Assembly: GCA_900708905.1 (NCBI GenBank)
Contig: CAADRB010000014.1
Coordinates: forward strand, 972,263-1,036,262
Origin: Hymenolepis diminuta
Lineage: Eukaryota; Platyhelminthes; Cestoda; Cyclophyllidea; Hymenolepididae
Length of the DNA: 64,000 nucleotides
Direction: 5' to 3'
Shown: in pieces, positions 22,263 to 35,087 of the stretch
How the letters are laid out: the number at the start of each line of letters is the position of its first letter
Position numbering within the stretch: the stretch's first letter is position 1
Made by a program: the position numbers and the translations under genes
The notes under the pieces: generated by a model
Told to the model about the DNA's origin: nothing
The model's database searches: none
The model's input: the letters and a program-made list of their open reading frames with translations, nothing else

Positions 22263-23558
22263 TCAGTTAATATAATCTACAAGCTAGATCGAATGTTGGC
22301 AAAGCTGAATAATATTATACAGACTTGAGAGGCAATATTTCAAAAATTCAATGAGTCTAAAATTACTGCACTATTTAAATATTTAATTTGAAATTACTGT
22401 AACAGAGATGGACATTTTATGTTTGCTGCGAATCTGACAACCATACGGCTGCTCACAAAATGTGATCATTGCTTAAACAGAGTGATTAAAAGGTAGAAGC
22501 TTATTTGGTAACTCAATAATACCTGCAAATTCGGATAATGTATAATTTATGTCCAACAACTGTATTGCCGAATCTTTGCATTTCGTCAGTATCGTAGTTT
22601 TGGCATATACTAATTGTATTACTGAAAGCGCATGACTGATTATTTTTAGAATATTAGTTATCTTTAAAATCATCCATTACTTCACAGGTTAAAACTAATA
22701 ATTGGAACTATATCAAATTTTTATTTTCGTATTGCTGTCGGGGTATATTTGCAACTAGTCCAATTTCCTTGGGAATCTAAGAGTCGATTACGGTGTCTCA
22801 CAGAGAAGTTCAGATCATAACAGTGTTGGCAACGCAGTTACCGGATTATACGGATATGGAAGCCCAAATCTTTTTAATCATGAGAAATACCTTCACCCAG
22901 ATGAATTTCTTAACCTCGACAAGGGATCACAAGGACTACATGAAACATGTAGGTATGTCTCATCATAGTCCTCTCATAGGCGAAACTTTTGCAACATGAT
23001 ATGCTCGATATCGTGATATTTATGGCAAGTGCATAGCAGACCTCCCCCACGCCATTCGAATTACCATGCTGTTTCGTAAAATTAACGGTGGCAACCACGA
23101 CCTATATTCGTCCTACCATCAACCGATGAATCCTGCCGACCTAACTTATGAGTAGATGGTTAATAAGTTAGGTGCGGGCGTTGACGACAACATTTCTCAC
23201 TTCAACCTCTACTTCAACAACACTTCAACGTGAAGATGAAAATGTTTACCATTGCATAGGTATCATCAACCGACATTGCGCTAGTTTTCCGATTTGGTTC
23301 CCTCGAAGAAAACCAATTCAGATACCTCACTTTTATTCCTGGTCTCCGATCTCCATGCTATGCTGAAATTTGGGTCGGATTTCTGTCTCTCTTGGACAAG
23401 GAGCCCGACGTCAAGAATTCTCGTCGCGGATCTGAAGCTGCTGCAGAACCGTTAATTGTGGGCGTTTAACCTGAAAATAATCTCCCATCTATCGACCGAG
23501 GGGACCACTCCCTATCCGGCAGTCATCCTACCAATGCCAGAAGCAGTTACTACCAAGA

Positions 23559-23819
23559 TGCCGATTTTGTGGAGAACGTCACTACCATTGAGACTGTCCT
23601 TCCAAAGATGTCATTGCCAGAATTTCAACTAAAATGGTCACAAAGAAGGCTTCTACCGAGATTCTTCTACAAGCAGTTCAACGAGACAGAACCCGAACAA
23701 CAAGAGGGTGTTAACTCAGACGAGGCAAATCTATTATACGTTAATGCAGGTAAATGTTAATTCTAGTAGATACGTTAAATATTAATCGTATATCATCTGA
23801 GCTCCAAATCGACACTGGC
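23559..23819 (+). pseudogene. gag zinc knuckle and protease remnant
   Basis: The zinc knuckle codons (CRFC...H....C) are broken by an in-frame TGA within the knuckle. About 210 bases later, a DTG protease active-site triplet follows in a separate short open stretch. Stops between them show that no functional polyprotein can be made. Confidence 0.65.
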
Positions 23820-24685
23820 TTACGACTCTACGTATCGATGCGATGCGAGGCTACATTCCTGGAGAAGACGAATTTCAAGGAGTTCAACATTACAGATCGA
23901 AAAATCAACCTCGTGAGCCTAGACTGAATCGATGAGTTCAATCTTATCCAGTTCGCAGTCGAAAACAATACCTACTAGACACCTTCTCTCGAACCCACGA
24001 ATGCGGAAAATCCCATGAGAGGATGCGACCAGTGTCAGATGTTCCCGATATCCCTGCTTAGCCGTCGGCACCAGATTCTCCCATGACTCAGCTCTAACTT
24101 ACCACTCCAGACCCACAAAGATGCTACTACACTGCAGCGTTATCAAAAGGGTCCGATAATATTCTACTCCCGCCTAAAACAGGCAGATCAGCTATCTCTA
24201 CCAGAAACGCTCGTTACGGACTCAAGTACATTTGGCCAAATTTTGCTCCGATCGATTATTCTCCTAAAGAGATCTCTCTCCGAGTTGGGACAATCCCTCC
24301 CCTCAGCGGGGGCGATCTTGTGTATGCCTTCAATTTAAATCACCAATGAACACCTATCATAGTCACCAAGCCGCATTGCAGAACTATCTACTACGTGGAA
24401 ACCGAAAAAGACACTTGATTTCGCAACCACAAGCAACTCAGACCAAGTGGGTTTGGTTTGTTGAATTGTGAAAGAATAGTCTTGATGCTATTGACTTTTT
24501 GTGTTTTATACCATACATCTCTCTTACTCACGAACAGCCGGTGATCCCTCGATATAGTGCAACGGCGCGAAAGAAACGATTAAGATATTATTTCCCATAT
24601 GCTATTAGGACTCGATGGAATTTCTTTCCTCTCCCAGTTGATCTCGCGACAAAGACGGACCAGTGATCGAATCTACGAACAGGCG

Positions 24686-24990
24686 TGCTAAATATAAGAA
24701 AATCATATTTTCCTCAAAATGATTCTTATATGTTAGATTCTTTATTGTACACATTTTCAGCCTCGTTTCTTTTAGTTCACCTTTATTCGAATGAATTTAT
24801 TTATATTACGGTTGCAAATGGTGCATAATATAAATGGAGATATCGATTCAAAAAAGAACGTCCTGTTTTGACATAGTGTTTGGGTCATTTTGCATTGTGG
24901 TGTTGTCGGATTTTATTTGTAACTAGTGTAATGTCTTAGGGAATCAAAGAGTCGGCTGCGGCATCCTACAGAAGAGAGCACACCCTAACA
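24686..24990 (+). repeat. 3' LTR, family A (305 bp)
   Basis: Begins TGCTAAATATAAGAA and ends CCCTAACA. It has exactly the same length as the solo LTR at 35088-35392 and the same block order. Confidence 0.8.
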
Positions 24991-25310
24991 CATAAACTTT
25001 GACTTTTCATATTAATTTTCTTTACAATAGTTAAAATGAGTAAAAAGTATTTTCAGGCGAATTTCCAGGATTTTCTGCAATTCATCGATTATGCCAGGTG
25101 TTTCATCCTTTTTAGAGAGCATATTTCTATAAAAAAAAATTATACGGTACCTAATAATTAATTTATTTTTAAATGTTGATTATACTATTTAAAGGATTTG
25201 CAAAATATCACTATTAATGATTTAGCATTTCAAATGTTTATATTTCGCATTTCATAAGAAACATATTTAGAGCATAAGAAAACGTCAATTAAATCTTCAA
25301 ACTGATTTGG

Positions 25311-25615
25311 ATTGGTTCAAGTGATATCATAAATACACAATTATTATGCAACCTCTTCCACCGGCATTCTGATTGGTTAACTCGCCACTCAAATGAACAC
25401 CATTTAATGGTGATACCTGATTCGTTCTAACATGATCTTCGCACGTTGTCTATGGTTGCACACCTATAAAGAACACTGGAGAAGACACACCTTAGCAAGG
25501 ACGTCTCGACAAATTTTTCTTCCTATTCTTCTTTTTTCATTAATATACTCAACGCTTCATAGAATTAATCTTATTTACCTACAAGTGAGGAATTACTGAG
25601 GAATATATTCTCGTT
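25311..25615 (+). promoter_or_regulatory. Promoter and non-coding exon 1 of the bZIP gene
   Basis: Seen: ATTGG boxes at 25311-25315 and 25372-25376, TATAAAG at 25465-25471, and a consensus donor GTTGTAAGT with GT at 25616. Inference: transcription starts near 25495, a 5' UTR exon of about 120 nt ends at 25615, and intron 1 runs 25616-26806 to the acceptor TTTTTTTCAG. Confidence 0.6.
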
Positions 25616-26842
25616 GTAAGTGCTCTCTTTTTATTCTTTTGTATTACAAGTAGTGATATTTATATTTTTTCTGCTCCTGTCTTATGAGAAGTAAAAATTT
25701 AAAAATAACATAGCATATCGATATCAAGATCAGCTAAAATCTTATTTTCACAAGCTTTTACCAATGAACAGTTTACAAATTTCCATAACCAGCTTCAAAT
25801 AATTCCGTCTATTAAGTGTTTAAGTATATTTGATTACCTTCTGTCATATGGTGTGAGATTTTTAAAATAGTTGCCAATTTGGTTCATGCATTCATGTTCA
25901 GTAGAAAATATTTGTTTACTTAGTTAAATAGTAGCGATTTGGTTGAATCCAATGCTAAAATTTTGAGTTACCTATAAGCTGAAAAAGGTGCCTCCCTTCA
26001 TCTTTAATCGATTGATATCGATCGAATAGGAATGATACCAATTTACCTCAAGCTGTCTGAAAGACACAATTGGAGTGTTTTTTGGATCGTGTTTCGTAAT
26101 ATTTTGCAGTGATTAATGAGGACAATTCAAAGTCTAGTACAGAGATAATGTACTGAAAGCTAGTGACAGATACTACTGAAATAATCAGACATAGGGGGCC
26201 AATTATTTATTATGCACTAATGCTTGAAATAGTCTAGCGGGGGAATCTAAACTGGGTCTCGTGAATCGAAAGAATTCGAGCTAGAAACGTTGACTGACGG
26301 TTGCACAACTGTTTGTTAATTCGCTTTTTACTCCTTTAATGCCGCTATCAATCAGACATTTAAGAGCAGGGTGCTTAAGAAGAAGAGAGTTAAACAGACA
26401 ACAACCACCATGAACGGTCTGAAAATAATGAGGCTCTCTAAGATGTCAAAAAGTATATAATAGCTCTAGAACTGAACTGCCACTAATAATACGTCTATTA
26501 ATTTCGCCTTGGTGACCTCGTGGTTGGCGACGCTTAAATTTGGTTTATTCTCTAACAGCTGACATGAGTTTGAAAAAGCTGGCACTTCGGCATAGTGACT
26601 CCTCAAAAGAATATATTTCATTCCGACTCTCTTAAACCAAAACACAGAGTGAATTTAAACAAATTCAGTAAGCTTCCAATGTAGCATTTGAAATTTTATT
26701 AATTAATCTATGGTCTTTAGACTTATAAAGGGAAATGTTTCATTCAGATATAATCAGCATGATTCGAACTAAATTGATGTTTAATATCATTCTCCATTTT
26801 TTTCAGAGGTGTATTTAGTTAAAAATAAAAATATTTTTAAAA

Positions 26843-26913
26843 ATGAAAAAATGAATTTTAAATCACATAACATTATACTTCTTTTTCACGTCATTGATAA
26901 AAAAGGAAATTAA
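26843..26913 (+). promoter_or_regulatory. Two upstream ORFs in the bZIP 5' UTR
   Basis: In the exon starting at 26807, ATG at 26843 opens a 3-codon ORF ending at 26854, and ATG at 26851 opens a 20-codon ORF ending at 26913, 10 bases before the main ATG (26924). Both are out of frame with the main ORF. uORFs of this kind control translation of several bZIP genes (C/EBP, ATF4); that role here is inference. Confidence 0.45.
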
Positions 26914-26923
26914 GAAGGAAAAT

Positions 26924-29408
26924 ATGGTCCCATTCGCACCCCAATGTCTGCAGTTGGATGATTTCCGCCAACATCGATCGGAATCGGGTCATTACCAAAA
27001 AGCAAATGATCCCTTGACAACCTCCACACCAACGGTCTACACCACTAATTACAATCCGCACTGGAACACTGGACACTCCAATTACTACCCGGGGAGGTAT
27101 GGGGAGTCCTGCTATCAGCCGAATCCAGGTTCCCAGTATTTCTCCTATCTTCCTTCTGTTGATGTAACCGAACACCGTTCCCAAATTCCCGAATTTCCGA
27201 TTACTCCTCTCAGGGAGGATTACACCCCACCCCAGCCGAACTACGGTAGTAGTATTAGTGCAATCCCAGAAATTAAGTAAATCTCTATTTTCAAGTTTAA
27301 AATACCTGCCACTTACAATTATAATTTGAAGTTCATAAATGTAAGTTACAGTCTTCGGATGGCTCCCCAAATTCAAGATGAAAAATATAATTAAAGCTGG
27401 CAATCAAAAGTCTGAAATTCTGGGCTCCAGTTAATTCAATGATAAAAAATTAATAATTTGATTGATGCTATAATCGATTAACTGATAAACCTAATTTAAC
27501 TTCAGATAATTTCGCGTGGATATTAAAGTTTCACATTTCAGTTAAGTACGGAAAAATCGATAAGTAGTTCAACTGAGAGGAGGTTAATTTATCCACCAAT
27601 AGCCACACATAAAGATGCTAAGTATGCATACACGAAGATTCATGCATATAAAATAGTGTTTGGAAGCGTCCGTTAAATAAACACTAAATCTGTGAAAATG
27701 CTATTTTTCATATTTAATTATGAGAATTTGTCAATTTTAAGATTATAGTAACGAAACATAATATACCCGGATTATATCATTCATTTTTTGACCTTTATAG
27801 TGTCTTAATTAGATTGCAGCAGTAATTTGTGTTAAATTGAATGGTTCGTTAAATACACAACAGAGTGCAGAATATCAAATTCAATAAACTCCAGCGTATA
27901 CAATTTGAAAAACATTTGGAAGAAGTAGATAATTTATGTTCTGTCGTTATTCTTTAAGCTATCCATCCTGCTGTAATAATCAACAAGATCGGAGTAAAGA
28001 GGGACAGTGTGGAGACAAGTAGGTTTATTGAAAGGAGTCTTGAAGACCAAGATGGTTTCGGTAGCATCTTCATATACCGCTGGAGGGATGTCAGAACACT
28101 CGAAAGAGTGAAGAAAGTCTGGTAGAATACTGCAACTCAGCAATGTACACTCAGGGACAATCAATACAAGCATGGAGATATCCGTGCACAACCGTATAAA
28201 TATAACCAATGATGTTTATGTAGCAATTCAGCTAGTCAGAAATATTGATACACTCATCAGTAGTAAAATAATATTAACATAACTTGGTTAACATGAAAGG
28301 TTTACTAATTATACTATTACAAATACATATTTGCCATCTCTTTGTATTATTTCATATTTATTTTGCAATATCAACCTTGAAGGCAGTTGCTCGGCTAAGA
28401 GTGACACAGCCACTTCGAAACTTAATCATATAATTAATGAACACATGAATAAAATTATAATCAGTATATATCCCCAAAAATTACGAAAAACACTTATAAA
28501 TAGCAGTAATTACAAAGAAGTGATAGTCTCATTAAACTTGATTACGTTTCTTCATTAAATTGGACCAGTTGCCTCATATAGCGCTACGCCTTCATTAAAA
28601 CATTTGCCGAAGCAGTTTGAATTAATTAAAATTAAACTTTCGCATCTTGTTGTGTGACAAACTGCAATTTATATTAAATGCCAATTCCCTCAAATAGTTT
28701 CACTTAAATCCCAAATAAAACTTTGCCTCAACTTGTTTACGGATAATAAAGTTCATCTTACCTTCAGATATGACAATTTCGGATTTCCGAATTACGGATT
28801 CGGTTATAACCCCATCTGCCAGATGCCCCTAGCTTCCCAAACCCTCGTGGAGATGGATGTTTCCACTGATATTCAGAGAAGAACTATTTCTCCAAATAGT
28901 ACTCTCAGTAGTAGCGATATTGGAAGTGTCGGTTTCAACTCGGATGAACAGCCCTGCATCCAACCGGTACTTGAGTCCGATAATACTATGACTGAAACGC
29001 CTTCAAACTCCTTCTATAACGGCGTGAGTTTTTGTGTACTTTTTGTATAATAATAAATTAGCTTTTGTTTGTGAGGCATAGCTAACAACTTCATCACTTA
29101 ACACCATTGTCTTTTAGATCGATACAGTTAGCGCCGACAAGGAGCCTAAAACCGATAACACGACACAGACAAAGACTGAAAAGGATCTAGAGCGCCGTAG
29201 GAAAAACAACGAAGCCTCACGAAAGTCAAGGGCCCAAAGGAGGGATCGCTTTCTTATGGAAATAAAGGAGGTTGAATTCTTGAAGACAGAAAATGTGAGG
29301 CTTAGAGAGCTTCTGAAGGAGTTGGAATTGGCCATAAAGGAGGCCAACGATGCTTTGATTTCAAAGTTTCATTACCAAACGTCTTCTGATCAACCACCTA
29401 ATATGTAA
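26924..29408 (+). CDS. bZIP transcription factor, three coding exons
   Basis: Nuclear dimeric DNA-binding factor of 299 aa. Coding exons 26924-27276, 28768-29023 and 29118-29408 join in frame (GT-AG introns of 1,491 and 94 nt). The N-terminal 200 residues are rich in Tyr, Pro, Ser and Asn (for example YYPGRYGESCYQPNPG), as in activation domains. The basic region is residues 228-247 (ERRRKNNEASRKSRAQRR) with the N-x7-R signature N233...R241. The zipper follows with Leu at 258, 265 and 272 and Ala at 279; Glu251 stands where the first Leu is often found, so the zipper is short. The RRRKNN...KSR pattern resembles PAR and C/EBP-like bZIPs more than Jun/Fos or CREB, but I cannot name an ortholog. 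The start is the first in-frame ATG of exon 2; two uORFs precede it. Confidence 0.9.
27934..28173 (-). CDS. Small ORF (79 aa) antisense within the bZIP intron, unrecognised
   Basis: Unrecognised. From the ATG at 28173 it begins with a hydrophobic stretch (MLVLIVPECTLLSCSIL), then a varied, protein-like sequence with no low complexity. Upstream on the same strand are ATTGG and TATATTTATA elements (around 28190-28220). An acceptor-like TTGCAG inside (just before TATTCTACC) means it could be a terminal exon or a retrocopy. It may be chance. Confidence 0.25.
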   Translation of the reverse strand: MLVLIVPECTLLSCSILPDFLHSFECSDIPPAVYEDATETILVFKTPFNKPTCLHTVPLYSDLVDYYSRMDSLKNNDRT

Positions 29409-32400
29409 ACTTCCTCTCCAACCTTCCTGTTCTCACCTAAGTGCTCTCCTTGTCATCCCCATACTGACAACTGACATGTGTTTGGTTTGCTCTATTTTTG
29501 AACGTCTGTTGATTAGTTCAAAAGTAGCGTTCACACTCTTTGCCCCCTTAATGACTGCCAGGAGAAGCAAATATTACATCAATTTAGCCGAAATTTTTTA
29601 TACTAACATTTTATTTTGTTGAGAAAAAATGCAGCTGAGGTTTGCCTGGCTTTATTAATATGACTCATGGGGGTATGTGCGAAACTGTTTAGAGGAAATA
29701 TCATTTTTAATTCCACTCGTCTCGATTACTAAATGTTTATACAGAAACGTCCAACAGAAAAATTATTTATTTGTTAATTTCGCGGAAATTCAGATAATTA
29801 GAATTATTCAGCGAAATGTCAGGGACCATTAAATTCATGGTAAATTACCAACATTTGAATTCACCCAGACTTTTACTAGGGGAAACTATATAATATTTAG
29901 GTGTTTTGTAAATCTGGTGGCAGTTATTTATTTAATATCTCTATTAATTTATAAAAGTTAGTATGATATTTATATTAAGAATGTAAAAAATGGATTGAAT
30001 TGTAATATTAATTACTCAATTTTGTCACATTTTCCATTTTGGAAATTTTGCATCCTTATCTGTGCTAGAAGTTTATGCATAAAATTTCCTTGACAGTCTC
30101 ACCAATCCGTTTATTGCCGTAAGAAGACACAAATGAATCAACGTGGCATGATCAACCATTCAATTAAAATAATTGCAACAGGTTCTGATTATTTGCATAG
30201 AAACTCACTTTAAGACTCTGGTAATTTTCAAATAATGACAATTTGGACTTTAAATATATGGAAATTATAAAACGAATTATACCCCTTATGAGAATTGAAA
30301 GACTCAATATAGTAAGATTCTTGACAATCTGAATTCATTTTTACTGGAGAGTTTTATTAGCTTACTCGTTTAAATGCTATCTCATGATTAAAACTTTTGG
30401 ATGATTTTTGCTCTGGCATGGCCAATAATAGAATACTAGCAGATGCTAATTATTTAAGGATATTTGTCCTCTTTCATTAATTGGATTTTATACAGCTTAT
30501 ATCATGCTACTGGACGCATCCATATTCAGTAAGAGATTACATATAAAATTCCTACATTTCGTTATTGCTTCTTAATTTCGATTAAAAATAGTCTCTTTGT
30601 TAGTACCTGCATCAATGATCATAATACCATAGAAAATCTCTCATTTTACCTCAAGCACAATATTAGCTATTGTCCCTTTGCACCATCTGATATAATGAGA
30701 GACAAATAAGTATGCAATCTCAATATCATAAAATTAACATTTGCATAGAAAAGTAGTGAGTTGAATTAATTGTGTGAAAGACAGGTTAAACATACAATCA
30801 GTGTGTCGAGACTCTCATTTCTTTCGAATAGTTCTTGAGAGATCAGCCAGCGTTGTCCCAATATAACAATTAACTTTTAGAGGAATTACCTCTTGTATTA
30901 AGTACGAAACTGTTGTCAAGTCTCCTGTTCCAATGTCCCTCAGCGTTCGTGAGTTCTGGCCGTTATTCCGCTAACCTGAAGCAAAAGCTTTGGTCAATAA
31001 TTACGCTCTAAATTAGAAACATGTATCTTTCCAATAATGCGTTAGGCCAAGTTGCTAATATATCGATGGTATGATTAACAGTTACAGCGCTTCACATTGC
31101 CTATTCTAAGAATGCTTATTTGATATTTTGTACCCCCGTCAAAGACAAACACTCAAATTGAAGGTATTTTTTGTATACACTAACTAGAAACATTAGTCTT
31201 GTTAGCATCGCGATGATTTCCAAATTTCAAAGCATCATATAATTCTTTAATTATACTTAATATATCGGAGCATAGACCGAGTAAGTATCAATGTTTTATA
31301 GATATGTCTAGAAGCTTAAACTTTCAAAAACGTACCAAGTAATCAGGTCACTCTGAGTTTCGGAAACCAGTTCTTCAAAATTATTAACAGAAGTAAACGC
31401 TCAGATCGATGCAAAAATGCCGGGAAAAAATCGACCTCATGTGTTCTATAATGGCGTCGCGAGTGGTATAAGAAACTGTAAAAGAACGTTAATGTAAATT
31501 AAAATTAAAGCATGCCTTATTATATATGTTATTCTCTTGTTCTTTGCTCATGAAAGTGGATAATAGTTAAGTCATTCGATTTTTGGCAAACGGGGTTACT
31601 TCTTCCACAGTTTGTGCAATAAGTTTTTAATTTAAGAGGTAAATTTTAATTGAGATTAGCGAACAAAAAATAAATTATTTTAAGATCACAATATGAGAAT
31701 CTAGATGATTGAAAAACTTCGGAAGAATTTGCTATGAGGTTTATCATTCCTTGGTATTATTAAACAAATTCAAATAAAATTTCGACAATTTTCAACCTAT
31801 GCAAGGTCTGGGAAAGTTAATGGGGAATATTTATTCCAATTAAGATAAAAATTCTATACTTATGATACTCTTTCAAAAGAATATGTTTTTTAATGATTGA
31901 TTACCACGGTAAATAATCATGTGACATCTGGCGCCTTTTATAAAAGTAGGCAAAACTTCGAACTATCCTTTTACCAAATTCTTGTATGTACAGAACTGTA
32001 ATTGAAAAGGAATAACATATTTTATTATTTATGGTAATACTATCAACAAACAATTTTGAATTTTCAGATATATAATGAGGACAAAAGGGAAAATCAAAAC
32101 GAGAACCTAAATATCACATTTTTAAAACTAGAGATTGACATACTCAGTTCAGAAGACTATGGAACATTTGGTACCGGCTTTTCCTGAAGAAGAACGTGCA
32201 TTCATTTACGTTTATGTGGTGGTATCTTCCACATACCTGTTTTTATTATTAATCATGAACAGTAGTTAGTTTGGCTGAAATGGGATTAACCGTGAGTACC
32301 TCTAACTACGAAGTACCATTAATGCTAAATATGTAAATAAAAGGAAATGTGGCATTTCAGTTTGGGGTCGTTTTTCGATGGAAACCGATATCTAATGCCT

Positions 32401-33500
32401 GAGTCATTGACTTCACGTCGGGTATCGCAGACATATGTCTCGTTTTATCATCGCATAGAACACATACCAACAAAAATATGATGTTATCATTGTCAAGGGC
32501 ATTAGCGGGATCAAAAAATATGGCCAGCAACGCCGTGTAAGCTAATCCAGCCTGAAGGATAGCTTTATACACATTTTCAAAACTACTCTTTATTCGCTCA
32601 TTTCATGAAAATGTCTTGGTTTTTCACCTTTATGTCCATATGACACAAACTTCCATTTATCATATCTTGGAGTGTGCATCAATCCTCCTTTTTCTATAAC
32701 TGTCCCATTTCATTTAAAAGTATAACTGAACTCAACTCTCATCCGCGCCCATGCCCACGTAACTCATATATATGTTAAAGTGTAAGTAAGTGAAAGGAAA
32801 TATAATTAAAATAGGGTTCTTCAATAACGGAAGTAAAAGGATTTATTTATTCTTTAAGCAGCGCCATCTGAAGCGGAAAATATTATCATCCAGACCGATG
32901 ATATGCATCAGTAAAAACACGTTTTTGTCAAGGCATACAAGAGGCCACTGCTAGTACAGTTTATTTTGTGTTTAAACTTTTAGATTAGCCATATAATTTC
33001 AGAGTTTGCTTAGTAATTTGTCGACTCTTTGGTACAACCGTCAGTCTGTTTGAGTCCAAGCATATCTAAGATTATTCTTGATAAAGAGTAGCTGATAATA
33101 AATAAACGCCTTTACTATTAACAGTTAATTAACTGATATAATATAAACCTGTCTCAAATAACTATGCTAATCAAGAAATTAAGTAAATATACGGATACGT
33201 TACTGTGTTACGTATGTGTTAGTGAATGATATGGTACCGATAGAAGTTCAACATACTCTTGTAAAGATGGACATTATCATTGAGGCCTAAGGACCAAACT
33301 ACTAGGGATTCTCGTGTTCTGCGTTGAAGATGTCTAAGTTATAAATATTTGGATTTACATATAGAGAGACCAGAATGAGTGAAAGCCTAATTTTAAACTT
33401 TTAAGCCCTGATGGTTGATCAAGTGGGATTGCTTCCTAGATATTCCTTAATATTATTTTTCAAACTACATGTTAATTCAAATCTCCTTTATAAAAACTTG
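29409..33500. other. Gene-poor stretch downstream of the bZIP gene
   Basis: AT-rich. The first few hundred bases are presumably the bZIP 3' UTR, although no clear AATAAA was seen. A minus-strand ORF at 32357-32572 has a plausible acceptor and a hydrophobic helix but no recognisable family. No repeat partner found. Confidence 0.4.
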
Positions 33501-33519
33501 TTTTGCCATTTTACAGCTG

Positions 33520-34180
33520 CTTAAACTGAGCGGCCACGTGGCGGAATCGCAGTTGCAGGATATCGATAATCGATTTTTCTCGCATCCCTTCCTCACACGT
33601 CAATTTCACGACGGCTCTCACATTCACTCCTCCGTTCTTCAATTTCATTTTGCTATCCACTTTTCTTTCGCTCTCTCTTATTCTCTCGAATTCTAATCGT
33701 TTCTCTTTGGCACGTTCTTGTTAATTATCAACTCTGAGTTCTTGATCAGGGTGTTCCGGTATTCTGTTGTTGGTCTTAACATTATCTCTATCATCTCGTG
33801 TTTTACTATGCGTAAAATATTCGTGATTATTTCGAGTTCAGCGTTCCACTGTTGTTTACTTAATTTAAAGTTATGCGCATTTAAAAGCGCAAGCATCCCT
33901 AGAGAATCTCATGACCAAGTTCCAAAGACTTTGCCTTCGGGATGCAATGCAAAGTCTGCTAATTTCTCTTTCTCTAAACCGGCTTTCCAGTTATTAGGCA
34001 TCGAGGATAAAAAGATAAAAGAACTTGCTCAATGTCTTGACTAAAATGAAGAAGTTCACGGTTTGACAGAGGTGTCGATTCCCATCTCTAAAAGAGTGAA
34101 TCCCCACCTCAAAAAAATTCGAGCGAAACTGATAAGTGCGAGATGCCAATTGTATGCGAATATTTTTAGAAAATAAGGCA
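33520..34180 (+). other. GC-richer block with E-box and coding-like sequence
   Basis: Contains a perfect palindromic GGCCACGTGGC (E-box/CACGTG) near 33530, a long pyrimidine-rich stretch (33580-33700), and an ORF ending at 34044. Its C-terminal part (33895-34041) and the frame just after the stop (to about 34177) look protein-like. The block could be a promoter with a first exon, or a decayed gene. No family recognised. Confidence 0.3.
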
Positions 34181-34200
34181 GACATTTTGCTCAACAGATA

Positions 34201-35082
34201 TGATGATCATCAGGAGTAGTTAAAACGTCACATATCAGGATGTAATCCTCAATATCGGTGTTTAATTCAATGTGGATCTTTTCAAAGAATCGTTGAAGTG
34301 TGTCAGCACACATTTTTTCCGTACGGAGTATTAAAGAAATACGAGTCTGCAATCCCAGGACCAAATCATTTCACCTTTCCATAAATTATATATTCATAAA
34401 TATGCATCTCTTTGTGGGATAGTACTTAATATATATAGATGGACATATTGTTTACAACCGAGTATTTAAGTAAATCAGCAGAATGCTTCGAAATCCTAAA
34501 TAATTTTGTCCATAGCTATCTATATCCCTGACGGACACTTTTTACATGGTTTCAAAAAAGCCATCATATATAATTAATCCCCTTATGCTAAAAATTTTCT
34601 TAAAATCTACACAATACTTAACTTTATTATTAAAAGTTCAGAAACACATTCTCATCTCAATTGTATTATTTCAATTTAGCTTGGCTAAATCGTAATAAAG
34701 AAAAGCATAAATTTATTCTACGGTACATGTTCATGTATAACTTGGAATAGACCAGTTCCAAATTATCAGAAAAATAGCTTTTATACTGTTGAAAAAGTTT
34801 GCAGTACTTTGATACTTCATTCTTCATAGCAATTTATAGTAACTGTTCTTGAAGAGTCTCAGAAGAAATATCTCTTCTAGGTCACACCGTACACTATTAA
34901 GTCATGAGATAATTGTATGTGTGGATAAATGACTTTCGGAAAAATAAAACAATCAAGAGAAATAACTCATTTTCACCTTTTAAAGAGAAGAGAGGTTTTA
35001 AGAGTCTAGACTTCAGGTTGACCTGAATTGACCACTTTTAAGCAAACGCAATTGGAGCGTTATCAAGAAATATTGGTTTGTA
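34201..35082. other. Intergenic
   Basis: AT-rich; nothing supportable seen. Confidence 0.4.
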
Positions 35083-35087
35083 GGTAT

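Larger units (their letters stand above)
22725..24990 (+). mobile_element. Decayed LTR retrotransposon, family A
   Basis: Seen: a truncated 5' LTR (22725-22819; last ~95 bp, ending ATCATAACA), an internal region of about 1.87 kb, and a complete 305-bp 3' LTR (24686-24990). The internal region holds a gag-type zinc knuckle (C-x2-C-x3-H-x4-C, 23559-23597) interrupted by a TGA, then a retropepsin-like LQIDTG motif with DTG at 23811-23819. Many stops and frameshifts follow. No reverse transcriptase, RNase H or integrase motif was seen, and the distance is too short for full pol. The gag-PR order fits Ty3/gypsy-like elements. It cannot move by itself. Confidence 0.8.

Noticed and set aside
26500..26590. 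Third SINE copy (TGGTGACCTCGTGGTTGGCG)
   Set aside because: Some tRNA-like flavour but no convincing block match to the two SINE copies.
26891..27403. 170-aa minus-strand ORF
   Set aside because: Antisense shadow of the first bZIP coding exon, which has splice and frame support.
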